Shown: positions 27,233 through 35,659 of the stretch, piece by piece
How positions within the stretch are numbered: the stretch's first letter is position 1
Layout: the number at the start of each line of letters is the position of its first letter
Assembly (NCBI RefSeq): GCF_000430005.1
Contig: NZ_KE387019.1
Span: 103,151-167,150 of the forward strand
Source of the DNA: Desulfovibrio cuneatus DSM 11391
GTDB lineage: Bacteria; Desulfobacterota; Desulfovibrionia; Desulfovibrionales; Desulfovibrionaceae
Direction: 5' to 3'
Length of the DNA stretch: 64,000 nucleotides
The notes under the pieces: generated by a model
Seen by the model: the letters and a program-made list of their open reading frames with translations, nothing else
Database searches by the model: none
Told to the model about the DNA's origin: nothing
Made by a program: the position numbers and the translations under genes

Positions 27233-27297
27233 TGTCTTCCCCCCTGTTTCTCGGCGTTGCCCCATGCCCCGCCTTGTATGTTTAGAATATAGTCCGT

Positions 27298-27316
27298 TGG
27301 TCACATATCATCAAGC
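27298..27316. promoter_or_regulatory. Operator-like site GGTCACATAT, copy 1
   Basis: TTGGTCACATATCATCAA at about 27298-27315, 65 bases upstream of the 113-residue gene. It matches 14 of 18 with the site at about 27758-27775, which sits in the same position relative to the next gene upstream. Confidence 0.5.
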
Positions 27317-27382
27317 TATAAAATAAACTTTCCCGTTATTTTGTGGGGGGGGAGGTTCCTCCCCCCTTGCTGCCTTTGGCGC

Positions 27383-27691
27383 TTACAGCCTTGTTTCAAG
27401 TCCCGTTCCAGCGGTGAACACGGTGCAAAGCTGGTCAGAGTAAACGTGTTTTACTTCTGCTATGGTTTTGCACTCCAGTCCCCTTTTGCTTATTTTATAG
27501 AAAGTTACTGTGTATTCATCCATGGTGGTCAGCACTACATGCACCCTGTTAATGCCATTTTTGACATAATGCGCACTTTTTGGCAGGTCGAACTGCAAGC
27601 CACTGGACAACCCCATAAAATTCTTGGCACCTGTCATTGCCACAAATTTATTCCCGCCCAGTTGCTCGATTACTGTTCCTGCTGTGCCCAT
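27383..27691 (-). CDS. Hypothetical phage protein, MTGAKNF-type
   Basis: 102 residues from the ATG at 27691 (MGTAGTVIEQLGG) with AAGGGG just upstream; earlier in-frame codons overlap an operator-like palindrome. Contains FVAMTGAKNFMG and a beta-rich core VHVVLTTMDEYTVTFYKIS. Short proteins with this MTGAKNF signature recur in phages and plasmids; role unknown to me. Confidence 0.65.
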   Translation of the reverse strand: MGTAGTVIEQLGGNKFVAMTGAKNFMGLSSGLQFDLPKSAHYVKNGINRVHVVLTTMDEYTVTFYKISKRGLECKTIAEVKHVYSDQLCTVFTAGTGLETRL

Positions 27692-27747
27692 GTCCGTGCC
27701 CCTTATGTTTTTTGTGTGTGTTGTTCGCCTCGCGTGAATACAATATA

Positions 27748-27776
27748 TGACCAATGGTCACATATTGTCAACAATT
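27748..27776. promoter_or_regulatory. Operator-like site with TGACCAATGGTCA palindrome, copy 2
   Basis: TGACCAATGGTCA is a perfect palindrome around one base, followed by CATATTGTCAA. The right half repeats at 27298. It is placed to regulate the 102-residue gene on the minus strand. Confidence 0.55.
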
Positions 27777-27823
27777 ATTCCACCAAAAAATGAAAAAAAT
27801 TCTCCCCCTCTCCCACAACGCAT

Positions 27824-27872
27824 AAAACCGCCAAAGGCGGCTTGCCCATGGCGGTTTTGCTGTTTTTTTTTT
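27824..27872. terminator. Hairpin terminator at the end of the tail operon
   Basis: AAAACCGCCA (27824-27833) pairs with TGGCGGTTTT (27849-27858). Ten T follow on the plus strand; on the minus strand the stem itself ends in TTTTA. It lies just after the spike gene stop, so it most likely ends late transcription from the right and may also stop transcription entering the operon from the left. Confidence 0.6.
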
Positions 27873-27880
27873 GCGTTTTG

Positions 27881-29080
27881 TCAGTCGGTAATGTCGGCCA
27901 TAATGTCCCGGTGGCGGGCAAGGTCGTTGGCGTGTGCCTGGCTGCTGTTGGCATTGCTTTGCACGGCTTGGCCTTGGATGATAACCCCCACGTTGGGGTG
28001 GTTATGGGTGGCCAGCACATCAAGTGCCCCTTTTATATAGTCCAGGGCTAATTTTATATCGTCCAGCGCCCACAAAAGTTCCTGGTACAGGGAAATGCCG
28101 CTTTCTTCATCTTCCCCGCTCCAGCACTTCAATTTTCCCTTGGCGTGCAGGTTAATGTTGGCGGCATCAATATTCTTGTTTCCCCCCACGCTTTCTTTGC
28201 TGCTGCCCCCCACGGTTTCTGTAAGGGTGGTGCCCACCTTCAGGGCCATGCTTTTGCCCACGTCCAGGGTGTTTTTGCCTTTTATGTCGGTGCCCTGGTC
28301 CTTGGCCACCTTTTCTTCCCGGCCACCGTCCACGGTAATTTCCCGGTTTTGCATTACGCGGGAAACGTGGTCCCCCCCCACTGTTTCCGTGGCTTTTTTG
28401 GCTGTGCTGTGGGTGCTTTCCCCCCCTGCTGAAAGGTTGAGGTTGCCCAATGTGCCTACATCGGCCCTTTGCCCGGCCAGCATGGAAAGGAATGTGCCGG
28501 CTTCAAATTCGCATTTGCCACCCACAGCCGTAAGGCTATGTTCCAGCACTGTTTTGGCTTCGCTGCCAAGGTTTTTCACGCTTTCCACGGCGTTTACGGT
28601 GCGGGAAAGCGATTTTTCCTGTATGGCCGCATCCGTTTCCCGGTGCCAGTTGCCGGCGGCATCTGCCCGCTGGAAAACAGCCGGGGTTTGCTGCAACAGC
28701 ACTTCCCCCTGGGCAACCTTGGGCAGGTTTTCCCCCATGGGGTAAATTTGCCTAATAATAGGGTGGTCCTGCCTGCCGTAGGCAAAACCCACCACCAGCA
28801 ACGTACCCGGCGCAGGGAAGGCAAAACTGCCACTTTCCCCCCCTGCCCCCACGGGCACGGGCAAGGGCACGGCGGCATATTGGGGGAATTTTGGGTCTGG
28901 CTCATAGTCCGGAGTTAAAATTTCAATATCCACGGCGTACCGGGGCCGGAAGCGCTCTGAACTGCTGCCCTGTTCCGGGCTATCGGCCACCTTTACCACC
29001 CGTGCGTAGTGGTCCAGGTGCAGCCCCCCGGCAAGTTCTGGGAAGCTGGCCAGCATGGCGGCTTTTACACTGCGTTGCAT
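27881..29080 (-). CDS. Baseplate spike protein (gpV/VgrG-like)
   Basis: 399 residues from the ATG at 29080 (MQRSVKAAMLASFPE), supported by GGAA 8 bases upstream; it overlaps the hub gene by 16 bases. N-terminal OB-like portion with GTLLVVGFAYGRQDHPIIRQIYPMG, then a long repetitive region of short beta strands (GNLNLSAGGESTHSTAKKATETVGG, GKNTLDVGKSMALKVG, GGNKNIDAANINLHAKG) typical of the beta-helical needle that punctures the outer membrane, and a C-terminal helix with ATHNHPNVG. It is the last gene of the late operon. Confidence 0.8.
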   Translation of the reverse strand: MQRSVKAAMLASFPELAGGLHLDHYARVVKVADSPEQGSSSERFRPRYAVDIEILTPDYEPDPKFPQYAAVPLPVPVGAGGESGSFAFPAPGTLLVVGFAYGRQDHPIIRQIYPMGENLPKVAQGEVLLQQTPAVFQRADAAGNWHRETDAAIQEKSLSRTVNAVESVKNLGSEAKTVLEHSLTAVGGKCEFEAGTFLSMLAGQRADVGTLGNLNLSAGGESTHSTAKKATETVGGDHVSRVMQNREITVDGGREEKVAKDQGTDIKGKNTLDVGKSMALKVGTTLTETVGGSSKESVGGNKNIDAANINLHAKGKLKCWSGEDEESGISLYQELLWALDDIKLALDYIKGALDVLATHNHPNVGVIIQGQAVQSNANSSQAHANDLARHRDIMADITD

Positions 29081-29766
29081 ATGCTTATTTCCATGGTGTG
29101 CCCCGTTAGTTTTATCATGCGTACCCTTTCCCCATTCAGCACGGCCCCAGGGCGCAGGCTGGGCACGGCGGTTACGCTGCGGGTGCCGTCTGCCCGCGCA
29201 CTGTGGTAAAAATTGTCTGGCAGGTCCAGCCCCGTTATTTTTGCCCAGCGGCAATCGGCATGGCTGCCTACAAATATTTTGCCGTCCCCTTGGGTTAGCC
29301 ACACATAATCGGGAATGTGGAACACATCCCCCATGTTGGCCAGCCCGTGGGTGCCGCTGCCCACGGCATAAAAGGCGGGCACTTTTGTGGTGGCATAGCC
29401 TTTTTCCGGCACAATAAACTGTACCTTTGCGGCCTTGGCATATTCTGCCAGCACTTCTTTAAGGGTTGGGTGGCGCAAGGCCATGGGGTGTATGTGCTGC
29501 ATTTTGGCGCTGACTTCGCGCACGCACAGGCGCACTTGCTTATCATCCACACGGGTGGAAAGTTTTGGGTCAATGTCGCCCGTAAAAAACAGGGTTAGCT
29601 GGGCATCCCAGTGCCAGCCAAGGGAAAATTGCACAGTGCCGGAAAGCATTGTGGGGGAAAGCACTTGAAAAATGGCCCGGCCCGGTTGGGAAAGTTCCAG
29701 CACGGTGTTGTCCTGCACCAGTTTTACTTCCTGCCCTGCTACGGTAAGGCGTTTTTGCAGTTTCAT
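29065..29766 (-). CDS. Baseplate hub protein (gpD/gp27-like)
   Basis: 233 residues. Located directly before the spike gene and after the baseplate-complex gene, where P2-type phages carry the hub that docks the spike to the tube. The chain is beta-rich with GTVQFSLGWHWDAQLTLFF and TLKEVLAEYAKAAKVQFIVPEKGYATTKVP, similar in layout to a VgrG N-terminal half. Start ATG overlaps the end of the preceding gene. Family assignment rests on context and fold-like features. Confidence 0.6.
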   Translation of the reverse strand: MKLQKRLTVAGQEVKLVQDNTVLELSQPGRAIFQVLSPTMLSGTVQFSLGWHWDAQLTLFFTGDIDPKLSTRVDDKQVRLCVREVSAKMQHIHPMALRHPTLKEVLAEYAKAAKVQFIVPEKGYATTKVPAFYAVGSGTHGLANMGDVFHIPDYVWLTQGDGKIFVGSHADCRWAKITGLDLPDNFYHSARADGTRSVTAVPSLRPGAVLNGERVRMIKLTGHTMEISICNAV

Positions 29767-30330
29767 TTATTCCCCGCCTATGCCATGTTCTGCGGCCTTG
29801 TCGTTCAGGAATTTTAACCCTGATTCAAACCACCCTAGTTCTTTTTGCGGGGCTTCCGCGCCCCCATCCGTGCCCCCTGGGGCACTGCCCACGGTGCTGC
29901 CGGGGTTTTGCCCTGCCTGCCCCTGCTTGCCCGGTTCCCGGCCTTCTGCCATTTCCGGCACAGATATATGCTCCTGCAACGTAAAACTAATGTCCCATTG
30001 TTGCAGTGAATCATGCTCTTGCACGCGCAACGCCCCGGAAAACGTACCCAAACGCAACCCCGCGGCGTTGGCAGTGGGGTTGGTTATGGCAAATTTTTTG
30101 GCGTCCCCCCCTTCCGTAGCCTCTGCCTCGCGCACAAGCTGCGTGAGTTGGTCCTTGTGGATGTAGCGCAAGGAAATATTCACTTCCAGCTTTTTGCCCT
30201 TGGTCCCTTTTTTGGCCCGTGCCGTGCCGGAAGTTTCCCCGCTGGCGTCTTCGTCTTTAAGCTGAAAATTCAGGTTGGCCCGCAGGTTGTAGCCCGGTAC
30301 CCGGAAGTTATCTAAAAGCAAGTAACTCAT
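29767..30330 (-). CDS. Baseplate complex protein
   Basis: 187 residues beginning MSYLLLDNFRVPGYNLRANLNFQLKDEDASGETSGTARAK in short form; the N-terminal 110 residues are a compact beta domain and the C-terminal third is Gly/Pro/Gln-rich linker ending in a helix. It resembles small baseplate proteins of the DUF2586/DUF2597 tail branch. Start overlaps the previous stop (ATGA). Confidence 0.6.
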   Translation of the reverse strand: MSYLLLDNFRVPGYNLRANLNFQLKDEDASGETSGTARAKKGTKGKKLEVNISLRYIHKDQLTQLVREAEATEGGDAKKFAITNPTANAAGLRLGTFSGALRVQEHDSLQQWDISFTLQEHISVPEMAEGREPGKQGQAGQNPGSTVGSAPGGTDGGAEAPQKELGWFESGLKFLNDKAAEHGIGGE

Positions 30331-31259
30331 AACCCAAACCCCTGCTTATAAAACGCGACGCTCCCCGGCGTGCCCTGCCAGCCTACAATGGCGCTGCATT
30401 TGTGTGCATCGTCCACTGGTGGCTTGGTTTTGGCCAGTTCCCGCGCAATTTCCCCCCCCGTGCCTTCCAAGTAAAGGCCATGCACACCTGTTGGGCTTCC
30501 TTGTAAACTTTGCAGCACTTGCTGCACCCCCTGCATGGTTTTTTGCAGGTTTTCGGCCTGTTTTTGGGCAAATTCGGCAAGGCGCTGGGCCGGGTGTTTT
30601 TGGGCTTCCTCGGCGGCTTCCCCCCTGCCCAGCATGGCGGCAATGCCTTGCTGCAAGGCTTGGCCCACGGGTTCCTTTTGCGGGAAACTTAGGCCGGAAG
30701 GGGGAAAGCCCCCCCCCTGGGGCTGCACAAATTTTGTTTGTTCAAGGCTGGCCAGGGCAGAAGCCCGGCGCATGGCCTTTTGCAAATCCACCTGTGGGTA
30801 TACTTGGGTAAAAGCCCCCAAGGCTTGGGCCAAAGCGGCTTGGGTGGGGGCTGCAAACAGCAGGGCCACCAGCCCTTTTTTTTGGGTGGTGTCTTCTTGC
30901 TGTGCTTCCCCTGCTTCCGTTGTGGTGGGGGCATGTATGCGGCTGCCCAAGGCTTGCAGGGCTGCTGTGGGGGGCAGAAACCCTTCTTCCCCCCGGCGTT
31001 CCCCCACGCCGTACTGGAATGGCGTAAGGGCAAAAAACTGCACAGGCGTGGCCATGGCGGTGGTTGCTGCCTGCCGTGCCTGCCCTGTGTTGCCAAAACT
31101 GCCCCCCATGCCGCCTTCAGGGGAAGGAATGGGCAGTTCTTGCAATGCCCCGGCCCCTTGCTGCATGGTTTGCCCCAAAAGTTGCAGGGCAGCCTGCACA
31201 CCCTGGGCAAGCTGGGCCACCCCTTGCGGGCTGGAAAAAGAAATGGGGGAAAATGCCAT
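30327..31259 (-). CDS. Hypothetical tail-region protein, Ala/Gln-rich
   Basis: 310 residues, Ala/Gln/Gly-rich and largely helical (GVAQLAQGVQAALQLLGQTMQQG, EFAQKQAENLQKTMQGVQQVLQSLQ). No domain recognised. It lies between the fibre-assembly gene and the baseplate-complex gene in the late operon, so it is probably a structural or assembly protein. Repetition in helices suggests a coiled coil near residues 230-260. Confidence 0.6.
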   Translation of the reverse strand: MAFSPISFSSPQGVAQLAQGVQAALQLLGQTMQQGAGALQELPIPSPEGGMGGSFGNTGQARQAATTAMATPVQFFALTPFQYGVGERRGEEGFLPPTAALQALGSRIHAPTTTEAGEAQQEDTTQKKGLVALLFAAPTQAALAQALGAFTQVYPQVDLQKAMRRASALASLEQTKFVQPQGGGFPPSGLSFPQKEPVGQALQQGIAAMLGRGEAAEEAQKHPAQRLAEFAQKQAENLQKTMQGVQQVLQSLQGSPTGVHGLYLEGTGGEIARELAKTKPPVDDAHKCSAIVGWQGTPGSVAFYKQGFGL

Positions 31260-31268
31260 GGAGTTGCC

Positions 31269-31700
31269 TTATTCTGCTGTTTCTAGCAGGGTTTCCAGTT
31301 GTTGCCGTTCACACCGTAAATCAATAATGGCGTTCATTATTTCCTGTTTTTTTTGCATGTCTGCTATTTCTGCTATGCCTGCATCCATTGCCAGCAGGGG
31401 GCGCAGGGCTTGCAGTTCCAGTACTGTTATTTGTGCATCTATGGCAGCCATGCGTGCCTGCACGGTGTGTTCCGGGGGTGCCAGTTCCCCCACGGGCAGG
31501 CCGTAAAAAACCAACGCATCGTACAGCCCTTTTTCCGTGCGTTCCCCCGCTTCATCCACCGGGCTGGGTGGGATTTCCGTTAAGCCCTGGCCCCTGGCCC
31601 AGGCATTGGCTGTTTCTGCCGTTACCCATGCGGCTGCTGCGGTAGACCATACGCGCCCGTCTGGCAGTTGCCAGAACCAAGCTTCTTTTACAAAATCCAT
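31269..31700 (-). CDS. Tail fibre assembly protein-like
   Basis: 143 residues. Follows the fibre gene as chaperones of the Tfa type do. The N-terminal FWQLPDGRVWSTAAAAWV and the middle GLYDALVFYGLPVGELAPPE are reminiscent of Tfa N-terminal modules; the C-terminal half is a helix (IAEIADMQKKQEIMNAIIDLRCERQQLETLL). TAAGGAG precedes the ATG. Confidence 0.6.
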   Translation of the reverse strand: MDFVKEAWFWQLPDGRVWSTAAAAWVTAETANAWARGQGLTEIPPSPVDEAGERTEKGLYDALVFYGLPVGELAPPEHTVQARMAAIDAQITVLELQALRPLLAMDAGIAEIADMQKKQEIMNAIIDLRCERQQLETLLETAE

Positions 31701-31711
31701 ATTCTAACTCC

Positions 31712-33466
31712 TTAGGAGTAAATACAATATTGGTTTGCAGGCACCGTGCCCGCAACGTTGCCGGGTAAAAAATTAGCACCCCGTCCGCCGGAATATATGT
31801 GCGCTGCTGGCCCCATAACAAAACGGGTGGCCGTAAACGCCCCAGAAAAAGTGGCTAGATACGTGTGACACGTTGTAAATACTGAAAAATCACTAATTGC
31901 CACAAAACATTTTGCAGAACCAGCCACTTCGAACGCATCCCATAAAATAGCTACTGCGGCGTAGGCCAACGAGAAAACACTTTCGGTGAAAGCGCCCGAA
32001 ATTTTTGTGTTGCCATACAATGATATTTCCGCAGACCGTGCGCGGAGACAAATACGAGATGGACCTACAAAGCGGCAACCGATAAATGACAAAGACGCAT
32101 AGTAATAAGCCCCCACCATAGCAATGGTTGTATCCCCTGCCACTGTTATATTTTTAAAAGTGACGTTCATTGCCGCCAGGGCATAAATAGTGAAGTCATC
32201 CCTGCTGGCGGTAATTTTTGTACTGTCTGCATTTTTCCCTTGAAAAACGAGGGAGGTAAACCCCATGCTACTATGTGCACCAATCGCAATAGATTCGTGA
32301 AAAACACCTGCACCAATATTTATAGTGGCAGAATATATGCCCATTCCGTTATATTCCCCTAGAATGGCCATAGCACGGTTTATGGTTGCAACCGCGCCTG
32401 TTTGCGTATCATCATCCCCACTATTTGTATCATCACCGTATGCCCGAACATAAAGAACCAAATCGGCGGACAAGGGCACCTTCCCAGGCACCCATTTTAC
32501 TTGCCCCCCTACCGTGGTTAAAATAGTATTTTCCTCCCCAGGTTGTATGGTAAGGGGCACATCCCCTACTAATTCCCCCCCACCTCCAAGCACCCCTTGC
32601 GGCACAATGCGGGGTGTTTTTGGGCGGGTGTCTTCTATGCTGCCGTCCCCATTTATGTGGGCCACTTTTTCAACATAGTGCCGTGTTTTTACGGGGGGCT
32701 GGGTGGTGTAGTCGGCTTGCGCTTCCCCTTCCGGCACAAACAGGGTTTGCACCACCGTTACTACATCACTGCCTTGCGGTTCCATGCACACGTCTAAATA
32801 CACGTCACAGGGCAGGGTAGCAGGGGCAACAACCATGGGGTCTTCCAGGGCTGCGCGTATGCCTTCCACATAGCCCACGCCTGGGGTAAAGGCATACATG
32901 CTGTCTTGCCGGGTAAAGCGCCAGCCGTCAGCCAAAAACTGGGCACGCCCGTAAATGTCCCGGTTGGAAAGGCGTTCCCGTTCGTCAATGCCCTTCAGGC
33001 GCACGGTAAAATCAAGCTGCCACACGGCGGCTTCCACGGTAATGTGGGTAATTTCCTGTGCGCCGGAAAATTCCAGCATAAAGTTTCTGGTAAAGTTGTT
33101 GCCCGGTGTGTTTGTGTTGGGGTTGTAGGCTTTTTTCTGCAATGCCGGGAAGGTGGCAACAGCCACCAGCGTGTTGTGTTCCGCGCAGTAAAGCCCTTGC
33201 CAGTTAAAGGAAAAATCCCCAATGTCGCTGCCCAACAAGGCAGAATACACCACTTGGTTGGGGTTTACATAAGCCCGAAATTCCGGGGGAATGGCCTGGG
33301 TGTGTACCAGCTGCGCTTGTGGCACCACCCCTGTGGTGCTGGGGGGCGGGGTAAAGTCTTGCCCGTCAATATACGCAAACATAAAGGTATCAATAATCAG
33401 GGGTTGGCCCTGGGCTTGCAAACGGGCAATAAGGGCCTGCCCCGGCGCTGTCAGTGTTACGCCCAT
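31712..33466 (-). CDS. Tail fibre protein (gpH-like) with beta-helix tip
   Basis: 584 residues. Residues 1-150 match the phage tail-collar fibre N domain (MGVTLTAPGQALIARLQAQG, TFPALQKKAYNP), which attaches to the baseplate. The C-terminal 240 residues alternate short strands in the manner of a right-handed beta-helix (ATINRAMAIL, STKITASRDDFTIYALAAMNVTFKNITVAG, SLSFIGCRFVG), suggesting a surface-polysaccharide-binding or cleaving tip. The tip DNA is lower in GC than its neighbours, as expected for exchangeable receptor-binding modules. Confidence 0.8.
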   Translation of the reverse strand: MGVTLTAPGQALIARLQAQGQPLIIDTFMFAYIDGQDFTPPPSTTGVVPQAQLVHTQAIPPEFRAYVNPNQVVYSALLGSDIGDFSFNWQGLYCAEHNTLVAVATFPALQKKAYNPNTNTPGNNFTRNFMLEFSGAQEITHITVEAAVWQLDFTVRLKGIDERERLSNRDIYGRAQFLADGWRFTRQDSMYAFTPGVGYVEGIRAALEDPMVVAPATLPCDVYLDVCMEPQGSDVVTVVQTLFVPEGEAQADYTTQPPVKTRHYVEKVAHINGDGSIEDTRPKTPRIVPQGVLGGGGELVGDVPLTIQPGEENTILTTVGGQVKWVPGKVPLSADLVLYVRAYGDDTNSGDDDTQTGAVATINRAMAILGEYNGMGIYSATINIGAGVFHESIAIGAHSSMGFTSLVFQGKNADSTKITASRDDFTIYALAAMNVTFKNITVAGDTTIAMVGAYYYASLSFIGCRFVGPSRICLRARSAEISLYGNTKISGAFTESVFSLAYAAVAILWDAFEVAGSAKCFVAISDFSVFTTCHTYLATFSGAFTATRFVMGPAAHIYSGGRGANFLPGNVAGTVPANQYCIYS

Positions 33467-33475
33467 AAAATGCTC

Positions 33476-34117
33476 CTATTGTTGGGCCACCACAGTTTCG
33501 TGGTGGTTGTCAAACGTTGTTTGGGCACGCTTCACGCCCAGGGCTATTTCCACGGCTGCTTTGGCGTATACCGTTGTGTGGTCGTTGCAAAAACACCCGG
33601 CAGCCACATGCACGGCTTGCGGAATGCGGGAAATAAAACGGTAGCGCCTGCACGTGCGGCCGTACTCATTTATGATAATTTCCAGCACGTTTTGCACGTC
33701 TGGTATTTTTGTGTCGTCCACTGCAATGCCAATCACGTCCCAATCTTGCCCCGGCACCCGTTCTTCCAGCCCCACGGGGCCAAGTTCCAGCCGGGTAAAA
33801 ATGCGCTGCCAGCCGTCAATACTGCCCGCATCCACCCCGTTTATATAGGCATATAGCACCCGCAGGCGGTAAAAGCGGTCTGTTTCCCCTGGGTAGCGGT
33901 CTATGCCGCGCTGCCAGGACAAAATATCCAAAAGCACTTCCGGGCACGTCATGGGGTCAAATTGCTCCACGGCCCAGAATGCCGCCTTGCCCAGCCACCC
34001 AAAAAAGGCTTGGGCAGCCCTGGCCAGCACGGTGTTTTTTGCCCCGTCCATCCAGAATGATAGCTTGGGCAACGGCACTTCCGGCACGTGGTTTGGCGGT
34101 ATAACGGGCTTTTGCAT
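33476..34117 (-). CDS. I: Tail protein I (P2 gpI family)
   Basis: 213 residues from the ATG at 34117; the longer frame runs back into gene J. Baseplate-periphery protein with the family features FDPMTCPEVLLDILSWQRGIDRYPGETDRFYRLRVLYAYINGVDAGS. It begins two bases after the J stop and ends 10 bases before the fibre gene, the standard J-I-H order. Confidence 0.85.
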   Translation of the reverse strand: MQKPVIPPNHVPEVPLPKLSFWMDGAKNTVLARAAQAFFGWLGKAAFWAVEQFDPMTCPEVLLDILSWQRGIDRYPGETDRFYRLRVLYAYINGVDAGSIDGWQRIFTRLELGPVGLEERVPGQDWDVIGIAVDDTKIPDVQNVLEIIINEYGRTCRRYRFISRIPQAVHVAAGCFCNDHTTVYAKAAVEIALGVKRAQTTFDNHHETVVAQQ

Positions 34118-34118
34118 G

Positions 34119-35321
34119 CTACACCCCCGTGCCCAGGGCAATGGTAAATTCAGCAAGCACAGGCAGGGCAAGCGTTGCTACAATGTCCCCCTGCCTGCCA
34201 AATTCAATGCTGCGCAGGTCCGGCAACTGGCTGTGCAGTTCATCCGCTAGTCGGGAAAGGGAAAAACGCCCAAGGGGGTATGTTTTGCTTACATCGTAAT
34301 TGGTGTTTTGCCGGAAGGCGCAGCGTATGCGGTGTTCCACATCAAACAACAGTTGCTTTTTGCGTTCATCCCCGGCGGCAAGCACGGGGTACACCACCAC
34401 GTTTAGGCTAATGGGCTGTTCTGTTATGGGGAAGCACTGTAAATCGTCCCCGTGCCCGTGGTTGCCGGATTCGCGCACATAGGTGTTTATAGCGTCCACC
34501 ATTTCTTGTGGTGGCACACCACTTTCCACCATTATGTGGCAATTTGCGGTGCCAGGGCCGCGTGGCCCGTCTTTTTCAAAAAACAAATAATCCATGCGAA
34601 TGCCGGAAAATTTAGCAATCAAGCCAGCATAGGCGGCATCGTGGTGCAGTTGGCCCACGGCCTTAAACTGGTTGCGTGCCCGCAGGCGTAGGGGGGTATC
34701 TTCTTCCGCATCAGCCCCGGCGCGGGTCAGCCAGTATTCCCCGCCCACAACCCCAATAATGCCGGGAATGGGCTTGGTAAGAATGGAATAGTAACCGGGG
34801 CCAAGGTTGTAGGCTTCTCCTTCTTTTTCCGCTTCCACAGGCACTTCTGCCACCAGTGCGCCGTGGGGAATAACGGTTTCCCCCACGGTTTTTACGCGGT
34901 ACACGGCCCCTTGCAGGGCAGGGCTTTCTATAAACGTGCCGGGGGGAATAGTCAGTTCCCCGGTGCTGTTGGCGCGGGTAAACGTAAGCAACCCCAGGGC
35001 CGTTTGCCCGGGCTTGCGCTGCACGTCCACCCCCCAGGCGTACACATCTAAATAAATGCCGCTGGCAAAGCGTAAAAAACTGTTGGGCAGCACATGGGCC
35101 ACCAGCAGTTCGACAAGCCACAATGCGGGCTTGGTGGCAATGGCAGAAACAAGCCGCCAGAAAGGGGAATACGGGCTTTGGTTGGCAATGGTGTTGCCCT
35201 GGGCGGCGTTTTCCGCTTGCCACGCTTCCCGCATTCCCGTTTCCGTAAGGGGCAGGCCTGCCCCTGCCAGCATGCGGGAAAACAGTTCCCGCGCAAATTG
35301 TTGTTCTTTCGTTTCCGGCAT
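34119..35321 (-). CDS. J: Baseplate wedge protein J (P2 gpJ family)
   Basis: 400 residues; start ATG at 35321 (MPETKEQQF) chosen because AGGA stands 8 bases upstream, rather than a TTG 15 bases earlier. Family traits: FASGIYLDVYAWGVDVQRKPGQTALG, GTFIESPALQGAVYRV, GEAYNLGPGYYSIL and the C-terminal LADELHSQLPDLRSIEF. Builds the baseplate around the hub. Confidence 0.88.
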   Translation of the reverse strand: MPETKEQQFARELFSRMLAGAGLPLTETGMREAWQAENAAQGNTIANQSPYSPFWRLVSAIATKPALWLVELLVAHVLPNSFLRFASGIYLDVYAWGVDVQRKPGQTALGLLTFTRANSTGELTIPPGTFIESPALQGAVYRVKTVGETVIPHGALVAEVPVEAEKEGEAYNLGPGYYSILTKPIPGIIGVVGGEYWLTRAGADAEEDTPLRLRARNQFKAVGQLHHDAAYAGLIAKFSGIRMDYLFFEKDGPRGPGTANCHIMVESGVPPQEMVDAINTYVRESGNHGHGDDLQCFPITEQPISLNVVVYPVLAAGDERKKQLLFDVEHRIRCAFRQNTNYDVSKTYPLGRFSLSRLADELHSQLPDLRSIEFGRQGDIVATLALPVLAEFTIALGTGV

Positions 35322-35332
35322 TGTGGTTCCTA

Positions 35333-35659
35333 TCAATTCGCTTTGCCCAAGGGGGTTTGCAGGTTGCCTAACACCGTATCCGCATACAACCAGTATTCAC
35401 CCAGCAACGGTTCCACAATGTTGGCCGTGCCGGGAATTATGCGGTAATCCTGTTCAGCCAGCAGGGTAATGGCCACAATGTTTTTTTGCCGGGCCACGGC
35501 GTCACGGTTGCCTATAAGTTCCACCAACAAGCCGCTTTCGCGTATGGCGTGCACAAGGTCCTGGGCAATGCAGGCCACGTCATGCACATATTCCGGCGTG
35601 CCGGCAGCGCTAATGGCCAAATCATCTTCCGCAATGCGTATATCTGTGTACGTGGCCAT
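35333..35659 (-). CDS. Baseplate protein, DUF2590-type (gpW/gp25-like)
   Basis: 108 residues, beginning MATYTDIRIAEDDLAISAAG. Occupies the gpW position between tape measure and J and shares size and opening layout with DUF2590 proteins, which stand in for the lysozyme-like gp25 wedge component. Start overlaps the tape-measure stop (TAATG). Confidence 0.75.
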   Translation of the reverse strand: MATYTDIRIAEDDLAISAAGTPEYVHDVACIAQDLVHAIRESGLLVELIGNRDAVARQKNIVAITLLAEQDYRIIPGTANIVEPLLGEYWLYADTVLGNLQTPLGKAN

